Shown: piece after piece, positions 8,488 to 17,449 of the stretch
Numbering within the stretch: the first letter of the stretch is position 1
How the letters are laid out: every line of letters starts with the position of its first letter
Assembly (NCBI GenBank): GCA_024743405.1
Contig: JANSWP010000018.1
Span: 24,212 to 88,211, forward strand
DNA: 64,000 nt
Reading direction: 5' to 3'
Source: Bacteroidota bacterium
GTDB taxonomy: Bacteria; Bacteroidota; Bacteroidia; Chitinophagales; Saprospiraceae
Program-made: the position numbers and the translations under genes
The notes under the pieces: generated by a model
Told to the model about the DNA's origin: nothing
The model's database searches: none
What the model saw: only the letters and a program-made list of their open reading frames with translations

Positions 8488-9738
8488 ATGCAAGCATTAT
8501 TAAAGAAATATAAAGAGAAAACACCTGAAATCGTTTTCGAATGGTCTGATAACGAAACTGGAGCTCAAGGCTGGATTGTCATTAATTCACTCAGAAATGG
8601 AGCTGCAGGTGGAGGTACTCGTATGCGATTGGGACTAACTAAAGAGGAAGTCATTTCATTGGCGAAGGTTATGGAAATAAAATTTTCGGTTTGCGGCCCC
8701 GATATTGGCGGTGCAAAATCAGGAATTAACTTCGATCCAAGGGACCCACGGCGAGAAGAAGTTTTGAAAAAATGGTATCAGGCCGCCTTCCCTATCCTGA
8801 AAAATTATTATGGTACTGGCGGAGATTTGAATGTAGATGAATTAAAAGATGTAATTCCGATAACGGAAGACTTGGGACTTTGGCATCCACAAGAAGGCAT
8901 TGTCAATGGACATTTTAAGTCTCAAAAGGGTGCCAAAATTAAGGTGCTGGGCCAATTGCGGCATGGTTGTGCAAAAATTGTAGAAGATGGTCGTTTCGTA
9001 CCTGATGGAAAACACAAGCTAGCTGTCGCAGATATGATTACTGGATATGGAGTGGCAGAGTCCGTTCGGCATTATTATGATATTTATCAAAATACGAGCC
9101 TTGAAGGTAAGACTGCTATCATCCAAGGTTGGGGGAATGTTGCCTCTGCAGCTGCAAGTTATCTGACCGTTTCTGGTGCAAAAATTATCGGGATTATTGA
9201 TAAAGACGGAGGAATCATAAGCGAAGAAGGTATGGGAGTCGAGGAGGTAAAAACCTTGTTTTTAAATAAAAAAGGGAATAAGCTAAACACACCTAACATA
9301 CGTCCTTTTGCAGAAGTTAATGAACGTATTTGGAATATGGGGGCGGATATTTTCATTCCAGGTGCAGCTTCAAAATTAGTGACCCGTGCACAAGTCGATG
9401 CGATGATAGAAAATGGAACGGAGGTCATAGCCTGTGGTGCAAATGTCCCATTTGTTGATGATCAAGTTTTCTTTGGACCAACTGCCAATTACGCCGACCA
9501 AAAGATGAGCATTATTCCTGATTTCATTGCCAATTGCGGCATGGCTCGCGTCTTTGCTTACCTCATGCAAGCAGATGCCAAAATGACGGACGAAGCCATT
9601 TTTGCAGATGTTTCCGATACAATTCGCAAAGCGCTTCAACATGTAAAAGACACTAATCCAGCAAAAACAAATATTTCCTCGACATCCTTAGAGTTGAGCT
9701 TGAATAAACTAATGGGAATGGAGGTTGAAAAAGTATAA
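8488..9738 (+). CDS. Glu/Leu/Phe/Val dehydrogenase family protein
   Basis: NAD(P)-dependent oxidative deamination of an amino acid in the cytoplasm. The 416-residue protein shows the N-terminal substrate domain with GGGTRMR (residues 41-47), the segment GPDIGGAKSGI with the conserved Lys (about residue 77), and GTGGDLNVDE, then the Rossmann loop GWGNVAS (about 215-221) and a late ACGANVPF motif. Which amino acid is used cannot be read safely from the sequence: it resembles the leucine dehydrogenase branch but is longer than the usual 360 or so residues. It is monocistronic, with a promoter box upstream and a strong terminator downstream. Confidence 0.88.
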   Translation: MQALLKKYKEKTPEIVFEWSDNETGAQGWIVINSLRNGAAGGGTRMRLGLTKEEVISLAKVMEIKFSVCGPDIGGAKSGINFDPRDPRREEVLKKWYQAAFPILKNYYGTGGDLNVDELKDVIPITEDLGLWHPQEGIVNGHFKSQKGAKIKVLGQLRHGCAKIVEDGRFVPDGKHKLAVADMITGYGVAESVRHYYDIYQNTSLEGKTAIIQGWGNVASAAASYLTVSGAKIIGIIDKDGGIISEEGMGVEEVKTLFLNKKGNKLNTPNIRPFAEVNERIWNMGADIFIPGAASKLVTRAQVDAMIENGTEVIACGANVPFVDDQVFFGPTANYADQKMSIIPDFIANCGMARVFAYLMQADAKMTDEAIFADVSDTIRKALQHVKDTNPAKTNISSTSLELSLNKLMGMEVEKV

Positions 9739-9760
9739 GATCAACACTTTGTTTATTGTT

Positions 9761-9801
9761 AAAAAGCCTGATGGTTTATAAATCATCAGGCTTTTTTTTT
9801 T
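9761..9801 (+). terminator. Rho-independent terminator after the dehydrogenase gene
   Basis: Stem AAAGCCTGATG (9763-9773) pairs with CATCAGGCTTT (9784-9794) across a ten-base loop and is followed by an unbroken T run. It starts 22 bases after the stop codon. Confidence 0.9.
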
Positions 9802-9831
9802 GAAATCTATAAGGAATGTGGATAAACTAAA

Positions 9832-11135
9832 CTAGACTTTGGACACAGGAATTTTGTGGAAAAACAATTTCCATAAACTTTGCGTCCGTTTATTTTTACT
9901 AAGAGTGCTCAGGCACTCTTTTTCTTTCTCTTTTTGGCTTTCCAAACAACTTTATAACGTTTTCGCTTAGGCTGGGTTTGTCCTTTTTGCCTCCCTTTGA
10001 TTTTTATTTTGAGTTTTGGGATAAATTGCTCTTGCTCAAAACTCAAAATAATTCTTTCCATCTGTCTTTGAACCTCTGAAGGAGATACCTGCAACTCCTG
10101 TTGTACCCGCTTTTTATAGTTTTCATCATATTGCTGCCACTTAAGCACTTGTGGGTGCGCTTGCTCTTGACTGACCCATAATAACCAGTAAGCCAGACTT
10201 GCTACTTCCATCCAATTATCCAGATGTTCGGCATCAGGAGTTTGGAACTTATCCAGTAACAATCGTTGCTTGCCAAAGCAAAGGAAGTGTTCTATATCAA
10301 AGCGATTGCGATAAGACCAGTATATTTCTTCTCCGGTTAATTCCTTTCTTCTTTTGCCCCATATGCCTAGCCACATTCTTCTTTTACTTTTATAGATCGG
10401 CTCCTCCGTTTCAGGATCTAACAATTGTGCACTTAATAAACGGAAGGGTTTATCCTTCATGTTCTTCTTTCGCTTGGAGCGAATCATCATTTCCTCCCTT
10501 ATTTCAATACGCACGATCGCTTTTCGACCATTCGATAATTGTACCCCAAATTCATTAACCTTATCCGCTTTTAATGCCCATTGATCTACCTGCTTTAAAC
10601 TATACTTTTGCCCATACACCGCATTGGCACCTCGTTGATCAGCATTGGCTGCCCTGCGTTGATCCTTCTGTGCTTGGCTCAGGTTTTTCCATACCACCCG
10701 ATTATTCGCCACATGAACATGCGAACGATTCGGTAAAGTCGGTGAATGTGGGCGTATCAATGAACTAGCACCTGTATTCAATAACCAAAATTTATCAAAA
10801 GGTCGAGCAAAGTAATCCGCTTTAATAGACAAATTTTTTTTTCCAGCTCTAAGCGGGACGCTTCCAACTCCGATACACTACAATCATTACCCTCAAACAT
10901 CCCATTCAAAGCGTCACTAATACTGCTATATTGATAATGATAACAGTTACTTAGGCTAACCTCCGTAACTGATCTTGCATTGGTCTGGCTAGAAAGACCC
11001 ATTACTAAATTTGCTAAAGCATTGTTTTTGCCAACTTCCAATTGTAATATTTAGTGACAGAACCCCTTCCATATTACAAAGTTCCGGAGTTGTTCTGTCT
11101 TTTTCAAATCCCTTTATTTTGTGTCCAAAGTCTAG
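9832..11135 (-). mobile_element. Insertion sequence, complete ends, defective transposase
   Basis: The element is bounded by perfect 16-bp inverted repeats CTAGACTTTGGACACA (9832-9847) and its reverse complement (11120-11135). Both ends are flanked directly by the 9-bp direct repeat TAAACTAAA (9823-9831 and 11136-11144), the target duplication. The copy is 1304 bp long. It carries one transposase gene on the minus strand that is split by a frameshift and appears internally deleted. The transposase C-terminus has the IS4-type Y-x2-R-x3-E-x6-K signature. It sits just after the dehydrogenase terminator, a common safe landing site. Confidence 0.93.
9909..11041 (-). pseudogene. Transposase (IS4-like DDE), frameshifted and internally deleted
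   Basis: The first part (11041 to about 10840) encodes an N-terminal domain; the frame then breaks at a run of nine A (minus strand; plus-strand T run 10834-10842), and the second part continues in the -1 frame to 9909. The C-terminal part has Y-x2-R-x3-E-x6-K (YRNRFDIEHFLCFGK) and a basic tail rich in Lys/Arg. After the frame junction, the segment LLNTGASS stands where relatives carry a catalytic Asp (form TDAS/TDAT), so the first Asp seems replaced by Gly. The protein then jumps quickly to the late region, so the stretch with the second Asp looks missing. The A run could be a programmed -1 slippery site, but the other damage points to an inactive copy. Confidence 0.8.
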
Positions 11136-11635
11136 TAAACTAAAAAAAGCTCTGTAAAATTTGTGGAAAACGATATAGGTTCTGGGTTTCTCCGAAGTAA
11201 AATCACGTATATCATATCATTTACCTTGCATAAATAATAGAAATTTTTCACCTTAAAAATGAAAAAAAGCCATTAACAATTTAGGAAATTCAAAGCCAGT
11301 TCACTTTTTTAGCCTTTCGGAAAATGAACCCACTAGATGAAACAGTTCACCAAATAATCACAAGTAGCTAAAATAGAAATATATGTTCCTTCGTGAAGAA
11401 GCCCTGAAATATAAACCACTTATTATCAACGACTTGGAAACAAATTCAAAATAAAAATAAAAAAAGAGCTAATCCTTGATTACCTTTTCGTTCTGCCCTG
11501 TACCAACAGATGTAAAAATTGGTTAAATAAGAATTTAATTATCGTTTGAATTCTTAGGAATTCATACTAAAACAGCCAATAACCCCGGCACAAAACACGC
11601 TTTTCTCGATTAAATTCTCTCTATTTTCCAATTTT

Positions 11636-11643
11636 TACATTTG
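11636..11643 (+). promoter_or_regulatory. Putative -7 box of the T9SS protein gene
   Basis: TACATTTG matches TAnnTTTG, 63 bases before the ATG at 11707. No clear -33 element was seen. Confidence 0.4.
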
Positions 11644-11654
11644 GAATTTTTGTT

Positions 11655-11675
11655 CCCCAGCACTTGTTGCTGGGG
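11655..11675 (+). promoter_or_regulatory. Perfect 8-bp hairpin in the leader of the T9SS gene
   Basis: CCCCAGCA, a five-base loop CTTGT, then TGCTGGGG. It begins about 12 bases below the putative -7 box, so it would sit at the very 5' end of the transcript. No T run follows, so it is not a terminator. A 5'-end hairpin of this kind may protect the mRNA from decay; that role is inference. Confidence 0.45.
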
Positions 11676-11706
11676 GATGTTTTACTAACAATTAACAAAT
11701 TGAATT

Positions 11707-12681
11707 ATGACATTTAAACGATTAGTTTTTGTAATTACTTTATTTTTAGCCTCTAATATTGATATAATCTGTCAACCACCTGCATTCTTAGAAATCGAAG
11801 ATGATAATGGAGGTGGAACAGATTGTAATTATACTATTAATCCTCCGTGGAATTTTGGTACCACCGTGTCTATAGTTTTAAATCCTTCAGAATATTCCTA
11901 TCCAGATTATGAACCAGGTAGTACTATTTTTAGTCTTTCTGACAATGGATTGCCGAATCTCGCAATAGAAGCATGGGCAAAATATAATGGACCACCTAGC
12001 AATAAACCCCGTCCAAATACTTCAGGTTATGCCCATATTACTTCTTTCATTTGCGAAACAACCCCAAGAGAAGGGGGTATGTTCTATTGTACTAAAAGTG
12101 TCACCATTCCTATAGATTTAGTTGATTTTTGTACAGTAGACCCTAATGGGAATAGTATTCTATTTGGCATATCATTTAGGGAGTCTCTTATGGAGAATCA
12201 AATAGGAAATTGTTACCCTTATAACCATGAAATATGGCCAACATCCTCTTTTGAAGGATTAGGGTTTAATGCTTGGGCATCAGGTGAAGCCAATTGTTTT
12301 AATTTATTTACTGGAGAAACAACATTTTGTTATACATGTTCAGGTAGTCCAATCCCAGATTTTGAAAATGTTACTCAAAAAAATTCAATAATTAGTATTG
12401 CTGATGTAGTAGAAATAAAAGATAATAGTGTTTATGACAACATAAGAGTTTTCCCTAATCCATTTAAAGAACTAATCAACATAAAAATTCCAGTAAATAA
12501 CAAATCTTCAAAAATTGAAATATACAATATAAAAGGTGTCCTATTAAATACTCTAGCTTTTACTCAAAGTGAATATGTTATTGAAACAAATTTGAGTATG
12601 CATAATTTACCAAAAGGTATCTATTTTTGTAAGGTGATTCAAGGAAGAGAGGTATCAGTTATTAAATTGATAAAGGAGTGA
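11707..12681 (+). CDS. Secreted protein with T9SS type A sorting domain
   Basis: The 324-residue protein has an N-terminal signal peptide (residues 1-22), a Cys-rich middle part of unknown fold (residues 30-220, about ten Cys), and a C-terminal T9SS type A sorting domain (from about residue 240: NIRVFPNPFKELINI, then LPKGIYFCKVIQGREVSVIKLIKE-like end strands). It should be exported by Sec, then carried across the outer membrane by T9SS and released or anchored. The middle part matches no family I know. It precedes the CHAT gene by about 145 bp on the same strand, so a functional link is possible but not shown. Confidence 0.85.
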   Translation: MTFKRLVFVITLFLASNIDIICQPPAFLEIEDDNGGGTDCNYTINPPWNFGTTVSIVLNPSEYSYPDYEPGSTIFSLSDNGLPNLAIEAWAKYNGPPSNKPRPNTSGYAHITSFICETTPREGGMFYCTKSVTIPIDLVDFCTVDPNGNSILFGISFRESLMENQIGNCYPYNHEIWPTSSFEGLGFNAWASGEANCFNLFTGETTFCYTCSGSPIPDFENVTQKNSIISIADVVEIKDNSVYDNIRVFPNPFKELINIKIPVNNKSSKIEIYNIKGVLLNTLAFTQSEYVIETNLSMHNLPKGIYFCKVIQGREVSVIKLIKE

Positions 12682-12745
12682 TTCTTTTTTAATTAAATAT
12701 TGGTTGAAGGTTTTTATTTGTAAATTAAACTTAAAAGGAAGTGAA

Positions 12746-12795
12746 TTTTGGTTCTTTGAGAACCAGAAAGGACGCAATAAATTGAAGAACCAAAA
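12746..12795 (+). promoter_or_regulatory. Two mutually exclusive hairpins in the CHAT gene leader
   Basis: TGGTTCT-TTG-AGAACCA (12749-12765) makes a compact 7-bp hairpin. The same left arm, extended to TTTTGGTTCTT (12746-12756), is also perfectly complementary to AAGAACCAAAA (12785-12795). Only one pairing can form at a time. The pair ends 30 bases before the CHAT start codon, so it may control translation or be an operator-like palindrome. Confidence 0.45.
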
Positions 12796-12825
12796 AATAC
12801 GTTAAACGAGGAAAAATTAATAAAA

Positions 12826-15762
12826 ATGGGACTTGTCAATATCAAAACAAAAAAAATCTTATTTGGCATGCTTTTTCTTTTTTTCATCCCATCTATTGCC
12901 CAATCTCATAATCATGAAACTTTAAACAAAGACTCGCTTCATGAAGTTGCTCGGAACCTTAATAAGTTAGGTGATGAAATGTATCAAATAAATTACGATA
13001 GCTCAATACAATATTATATCAATGCAAAAAAAATATTTGAAAACTTAAAGGATTGGGAATCATACATTAAATGTAGCAATAGTCTCACCAGTATGTATTA
13101 TTTAAAAAGGGATTATAAGAGGAATAAGACATCTGCTTTTGTAACCTTAGATGAAGCTGAAAAATATCTAGGTAAAAGTGCAGAACAATATATTATAGCT
13201 TTAAACAATCTAAGTGGATATTACAAATTAACTGGTAATTTTAAAAAAGCAATTAATCTATTGAATTTAGGTTTTTCAAGTATAAAATCTGATTTTAAAG
13301 AGGAACTATTAGAAGCAGGATTCCTATATAATTTAGGCAGTCTATATAGTCTAATGGGAGATTACAAAACTTCACTAAATTATTATAACAAAGCATTGAT
13401 TATCAGGCTTAATTCTTTATCAAAAGAAAATATTCGAGTAATAATTAATAAATTGTCAATATCAAATCAATTATCCAAAATGAATCAATATTTGGAGTCT
13501 TTAATTGTATTGAAAGAATGTGAAGAAATTTTAGTAAAGAATTACAATAAAAAGGAAGGATTAATTGGCAAAACATTCATTAAGGTTTATTATAATATTT
13601 CAAAGGTATACATGGAGCAAAGAGATTATGATAATGCTTTAAATTATATGCAAAAAGCTTTACCATTTTATCTTAAAAGTAATTTGTACAGGAAATTCGA
13701 GTACTATGAACAATTAGGAGATCTATTTTTAAAATCAGATCAACCATTAAAGGGTATTGAATATTACAAAAAATCGAATAGTTTTCTAAGTAGTTGGTAT
13801 AAAGATGAAAAAGGCATCAATGTTATTGCAATCAGTTATCATAAGATAGCAAAAATTCATCTGTCTCATGGAGCATTTAAGAAAGCTCTAAAAAATATCC
13901 AATCTTCATTTTCAAGCTTAACAGAGACATTTAATACCAAAAATCATTTTACAAACCCTAGTTTAACTAATATACCCAAACGAACCCTCACTCTCAACAT
14001 ACTACTAACCAAATCCGACATCCTCTATGCCATGTGGATGGAATCAAAAGAGAATGCTGAAATTCTACAACACGCCTACGACCAATACATTTATCTTTCT
14101 GAATTCATTCATCAACTTCGTTTCGACCTGTTAAGTGTTAAATCCAAACAGCTCATTTCGGAAAAAATAGTCAGCCACTTTGAGAAAGCAATTGAAATTT
14201 CTTTAGTATTGTATCAACAAACTAATGATCCAAAACACCTCGAACAAGCCTATCATTTTGCAGAACAAAACAAAGCCATTACACTTCAAGAGTCTATTCA
14301 AGAGAATTTAGCGAAAGGCTTTGGAGGTATTCCAGATACGACTTTGGAAATAGAAAAGGATATGAGGTTGGAAATCGCTTTTTATGAAAAACAGATTTAT
14401 GAGGAAAAACTGAAAGGGGAAAAAACGAATGAAGAACATCTGAAAACTTTTGAATCGACTTTATTCGATTTGAAAAGAGATTATGAAAGATTGGTAGAAC
14501 AATTGGAAAAGGAGTATCCAAAATACTACGAATTAAAATATAAAACGGAACTCCCAAAAGTGGCAGCTATTCAGGCTAAACTCTCGAATGGATCTGCGCT
14601 CATTGAGTTCTTTTCTGGGGAAGAAACTATTTACGCATTTGTGTTTACAAAGGAACAATTGGAAGTTATCGAACTTCCAAAAGCAGAGGGTTTGACCGAC
14701 CAAATTAGTCAATTTAAAGATTTGATTAATAACCCGCCTGTGAATGATCGAGCACAAAAAGATTTTCAAGATTTCACTCAAATGGGTTTCGATTTATTTG
14801 AAAACATTCTCCAAAAACCATTGAGTATTTTACCAAAGTCTATTCAGCAATTAATCTTGATACCCGATGGGGAGCTCACTTATATTCCTTTTGAAATCTT
14901 ATTGAAAGATTTAACGGATAAAGAAAGAGTAAATTATTCACTTGACAACCTGTCTTACCTAATGGAGGATTATCAGGTTTCTTATAGTTTTTCGAGTAAG
15001 CTTTGGTTAAAAAATATGGGGCAACTTGGTGGACAAGCCAAAGAGCCCTTTTTAGGCTTTGCACCAGTATTTGGACAAGCTATTGCGGATGCGAGAAGAG
15101 ATTGTTCTGCTGATGAGCTGTATAGTTTGAATTGCAATAAAGAGGAAATTAATACGGTACATGATATGTTTGGTGGACATATTTTCACAGATTTAGCGGC
15201 ATCGAAAGGCAATTTTGAGGATCAAGCCTCTAATTATCAAATCCTTCATTTGGCAACGCATGCCTGTCTAGATGACGAAAATCCGATGTTTAATAAAATA
15301 TGGCTTTCTGACGATTATGTATCTAATAATGACTTATACAATTTGAGTTTAAATGCCGATTTAGCGGTTTTGAGTGCCTGCAATACAGGTAGTGGACAAT
15401 TGGTCAAAGGAGAAGGGGTACAGAGCTTGGCAAGAGGATTTTTACATGCAGGTTGTCCAAGTTTAGTAACAAGTCTCTGGTCCGTGGATGATTGTGCGAC
15501 TTCGGATATTATGATTCGATTTTATGAGCATTTGAAGGAAGGAAATACTAAAAATAAAGCATTACAATTAGCCAAATTAGAGTATCTAAAAGAGGCAGAT
15601 AAACTTCATCAACATCCTTATTATTGGAGCGCATTTATTCAAATTGGGAATCCTATCGCTTTGGATTTCGTTGGTTTAAATTGGACTTTTATCTTTGTGG
15701 GCTTAGGCATCCTGATCGTTTTATTTTTTCTTTTAAAACGAAAATCGAAAATCGAAATTTAA
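12826..15762 (+). CDS. TPR-CHAT protein, periplasmic and membrane-anchored
   Basis: The 978-residue protein has a signal peptide (residues 1-26), TPR-like helical repeats (about 30-480), a coiled-coil linker (510-580), a CHAT caspase-like domain (about 640-930) and one C-terminal membrane helix (about 952-970) with a basic tail. The caspase dyad is present: His812 in ILHLATHA and Cys852 in LSACNTG, followed by the usual GEGVQSLARGF and LWSVDD. CHAT domains are proteases or protease-like scaffolds in signalling, including the gRAMP/Csx29 immune system and HetF. Here it should face the periplasm. The next gene begins 3 bp after its stop, so it shares an operon with a methyltransferase and a DUF1456 protein. 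Confidence 0.9.
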   Translation: MGLVNIKTKKILFGMLFLFFIPSIAQSHNHETLNKDSLHEVARNLNKLGDEMYQINYDSSIQYYINAKKIFENLKDWESYIKCSNSLTSMYYLKRDYKRNKTSAFVTLDEAEKYLGKSAEQYIIALNNLSGYYKLTGNFKKAINLLNLGFSSIKSDFKEELLEAGFLYNLGSLYSLMGDYKTSLNYYNKALIIRLNSLSKENIRVIINKLSISNQLSKMNQYLESLIVLKECEEILVKNYNKKEGLIGKTFIKVYYNISKVYMEQRDYDNALNYMQKALPFYLKSNLYRKFEYYEQLGDLFLKSDQPLKGIEYYKKSNSFLSSWYKDEKGINVIAISYHKIAKIHLSHGAFKKALKNIQSSFSSLTETFNTKNHFTNPSLTNIPKRTLTLNILLTKSDILYAMWMESKENAEILQHAYDQYIYLSEFIHQLRFDLLSVKSKQLISEKIVSHFEKAIEISLVLYQQTNDPKHLEQAYHFAEQNKAITLQESIQENLAKGFGGIPDTTLEIEKDMRLEIAFYEKQIYEEKLKGEKTNEEHLKTFESTLFDLKRDYERLVEQLEKEYPKYYELKYKTELPKVAAIQAKLSNGSALIEFFSGEETIYAFVFTKEQLEVIELPKAEGLTDQISQFKDLINNPPVNDRAQKDFQDFTQMGFDLFENILQKPLSILPKSIQQLILIPDGELTYIPFEILLKDLTDKERVNYSLDNLSYLMEDYQVSYSFSSKLWLKNMGQLGGQAKEPFLGFAPVFGQAIADARRDCSADELYSLNCNKEEINTVHDMFGGHIFTDLAASKGNFEDQASNYQILHLATHACLDDENPMFNKIWLSDDYVSNNDLYNLSLNADLAVLSACNTGSGQLVKGEGVQSLARGFLHAGCPSLVTSLWSVDDCATSDIMIRFYEHLKEGNTKNKALQLAKLEYLKEADKLHQHPYYWSAFIQIGNPIALDFVGLNWTFIFVGLGILIVLFFLLKRKSKIEI

Positions 15763-15765
15763 AGC

Positions 15766-16422
15766 ATGGATAACACAAAAATCGCCATTGAAATCTTTGA
15801 TGATTGTGCCAATGAATATCAAGATAAATTCATGGCGTTAGATTTATATCATGATTCCTTTGATTTGTTTTGTGCGACTATTGAACAAGAAAATGCAAAC
15901 ATTTTAAAGCTTGGTTGTGGACCTGGCAACATCACTAAATATCTACTAAAAAAGCGACCAGGCTTCCATATTTTGGGAACTGATTTGTCTGAAAAAATGA
16001 TTCAACTCGCCAAGAAAAATAACCCTTCCGCCGAATTTCAAATCTGTGATTGTCGGAACATCCATCAAATAACTAAGAAATACGATGGTGTTATGTGTGG
16101 CTTTTGTCTACCCTATCTATCAAAAAAAGAAGCGATTAAATTAATTACAGATGTATCTAATTTATTGAAGGACAAAGGCGCCTTTTATATGAGTACCATG
16201 GAGGATGATTATACTAAATCTGGATTCAAAAGCTCCAGTTCAGGAGAGGAGAAACAAATGTACATTCATTATCATCAGGCAGATTATTTGACAAAAGCAT
16301 TGAGAGAAAATGATTTTAAAATTGTTAGTTTGCAACGTCAAATTTATCCTGAACAAAAAGACACAACAGCTAAAGACTTAATTATCATCGCCATCAAAAC
16401 TAAGCATCACTCTTATGAATAA
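15766..16422 (+). CDS. Class I SAM-dependent methyltransferase
   Basis: This 218-residue protein has the SAM-binding fold: motif I around ILKLGCGPGN (residues 45-54), the acidic residue after strand 2 in ILGTDLS (about residue 70), and motif II/III around FQICDCRN. It belongs to the broad Methyltransf_25/11 group; the substrate cannot be told. The start is 3 bp after the CHAT stop codon and its own end overlaps the next gene by 8 bp, so all three genes are likely translated from one mRNA. Confidence 0.88.
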   Translation: MDNTKIAIEIFDDCANEYQDKFMALDLYHDSFDLFCATIEQENANILKLGCGPGNITKYLLKKRPGFHILGTDLSEKMIQLAKKNNPSAEFQICDCRNIHQITKKYDGVMCGFCLPYLSKKEAIKLITDVSNLLKDKGAFYMSTMEDDYTKSGFKSSSSGEEKQMYIHYHQADYLTKALRENDFKIVSLQRQIYPEQKDTTAKDLIIIAIKTKHHSYE

Positions 16423-16879
16423 CAATGATATTTTGCGCCGCCTCCGTTATACTTTCGACTTCAATGATTCAAAAATGATGGAAATTTTTGAATTGGCGGA
16501 GTACCCTGCTACAAGGGCGCAAATTAGTGATTGGCTAAAAAAAGACGATCATCCTGATGCCCGGAGTCTTCATGATAAGTACCTAGCGATATTCTTAAAT
16601 GGTTTAATCAATCACAACCGTGGAAAAAGAGAAGGTCCTCAACCTAAGCCAGAGAAGACTTTGGATAACAACCTTATTTTTAGAAAACTGAAAATCGCAC
16701 TCAACCTTCGAGACACAGATATAGTAGATATTTTTGATTTAGCTGAAATGCGAATTAGCAAACACGAAGTCAATGCATTTTTCCGTAAACCCGGGCAAAG
16801 TCAATATAGAGTCTGCAAAGATCAGTTCTTACGAAATTTCATCTATGGCTTACAAATAAAATATCGAGACGAAGCTTGA
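16415..16879 (+). CDS. DUF1456 family protein (YehS-like)
   Basis: The 154-residue protein consists of two similar halves, each starting with N(D/L)ILRRLRYTFDFNDSKMMEIF-like and NLIFRKLKIALNLRDTDIVDIF-like helices and ending in a small helix bundle. This is the duplicated DUF1456 arrangement of E. coli YehS. Function is unknown. The start codon lies inside the end of the methyltransferase gene (8-bp overlap), which suggests translational coupling. Confidence 0.9.
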   Translation: MNNNDILRRLRYTFDFNDSKMMEIFELAEYPATRAQISDWLKKDDHPDARSLHDKYLAIFLNGLINHNRGKREGPQPKPEKTLDNNLIFRKLKIALNLRDTDIVDIFDLAEMRISKHEVNAFFRKPGQSQYRVCKDQFLRNFIYGLQIKYRDEA

Positions 16880-16980
16880 TGAGCTATCGTTCCTGAACTT
16901 GAGATGATTTTTTCATAAATAGGGTCTAGCCCCTATCCGATTCCTACCTAGCCTCTATTTATCCAACCTCCTTTTGTAGC

Positions 16981-16988
16981 TACTTTTG
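16981..16988 (+). promoter_or_regulatory. Putative -7 box upstream of a broken gene
   Basis: TACTTTTG matches TAnnTTTG and is followed, 13 bases later, by a strong ribosome binding site AGGGAGGAGG (17002-17011) and an ATG at 17018. These signals look intact although the gene behind them is not. Confidence 0.4.
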
Positions 16989-17001
16989 TATCATCATTAT
17001 T

Positions 17002-17367
17002 AGGGAGGAGGAAATAAATGCCGCTATCCTTAAATCAAAAACAGAATCCCTAAATGATTTAAGTAATCAATTAAAAAAATGGATTAGAATTCCTCAGTCG
17101 ATTACAGAATTTGACATAAAAGGTAAAACATTAGTCGATGTTCAAATCAACGAAACAGGGCATATTGAAAAAATCGAAATAATAAAAAGTTTAAATAAAA
17201 CTTTGGATAAAGCCATTATTAGCGCTTTAGAAAAAATTGAAACGGTAAAGCTTGTAACGGTAAATGGCATCGCTCATAAAACCAGATTAAATATTTCTGA
17301 ATTTTTGGAGGGCGTTTATTTTATCAAAGTCGGTGCTGAGGTGGAGAGATTGATTATTAGAAAATAA
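17002..17367 (+). pseudogene. Broken gene: TonB C-terminal-like segment joined to a T9SS-like tail
   Basis: One open frame (ending at the TAA 17365-17367) has no Met codon. It reads a TonB_C-like stretch (KGKTLVDVQINETGHIEKIE, then KTLDKAIISALEKIETVK) followed by an end strand pair NISEFLEGVYFIKVG and ERLIIRK, typical of a T9SS type A tail. The only well placed start, ATG 17018 behind AGGGAGGAGG, is in another frame and stops after 11 codons; a slip at the A5 run near 17036 would join the two frames. I read this as a truncated, frameshifted gene. TonB_C normally contacts outer-membrane receptors from the periplasm, so the T9SS-like end is odd. Confidence 0.65.
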
Positions 17368-17449
17368 TTGACAGCCAATTTTTTTTTAAAATACGTGAGG
17401 GAAAAATAAAAAAAGGTTTTGGATGTTCTCAATGCAAAAGCTTTGAACA

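Larger units (their letters stand above)
11145..11706. other. Intergenic region between the IS and a T9SS protein gene
   Basis: No coding potential was seen in about 560 bp of AT-rich sequence. It probably belonged to the region between the dehydrogenase and the T9SS gene before the IS landed. Its last 75 bases hold a likely promoter box and a strong hairpin, listed separately. Confidence 0.5.

Noticed and set aside
16918..16935. ATAGGG/CCCTAT inverted repeat after the DUF1456 gene as a terminator
   Set aside because: The stem is short and no T run follows; it may be a weak dyad only.
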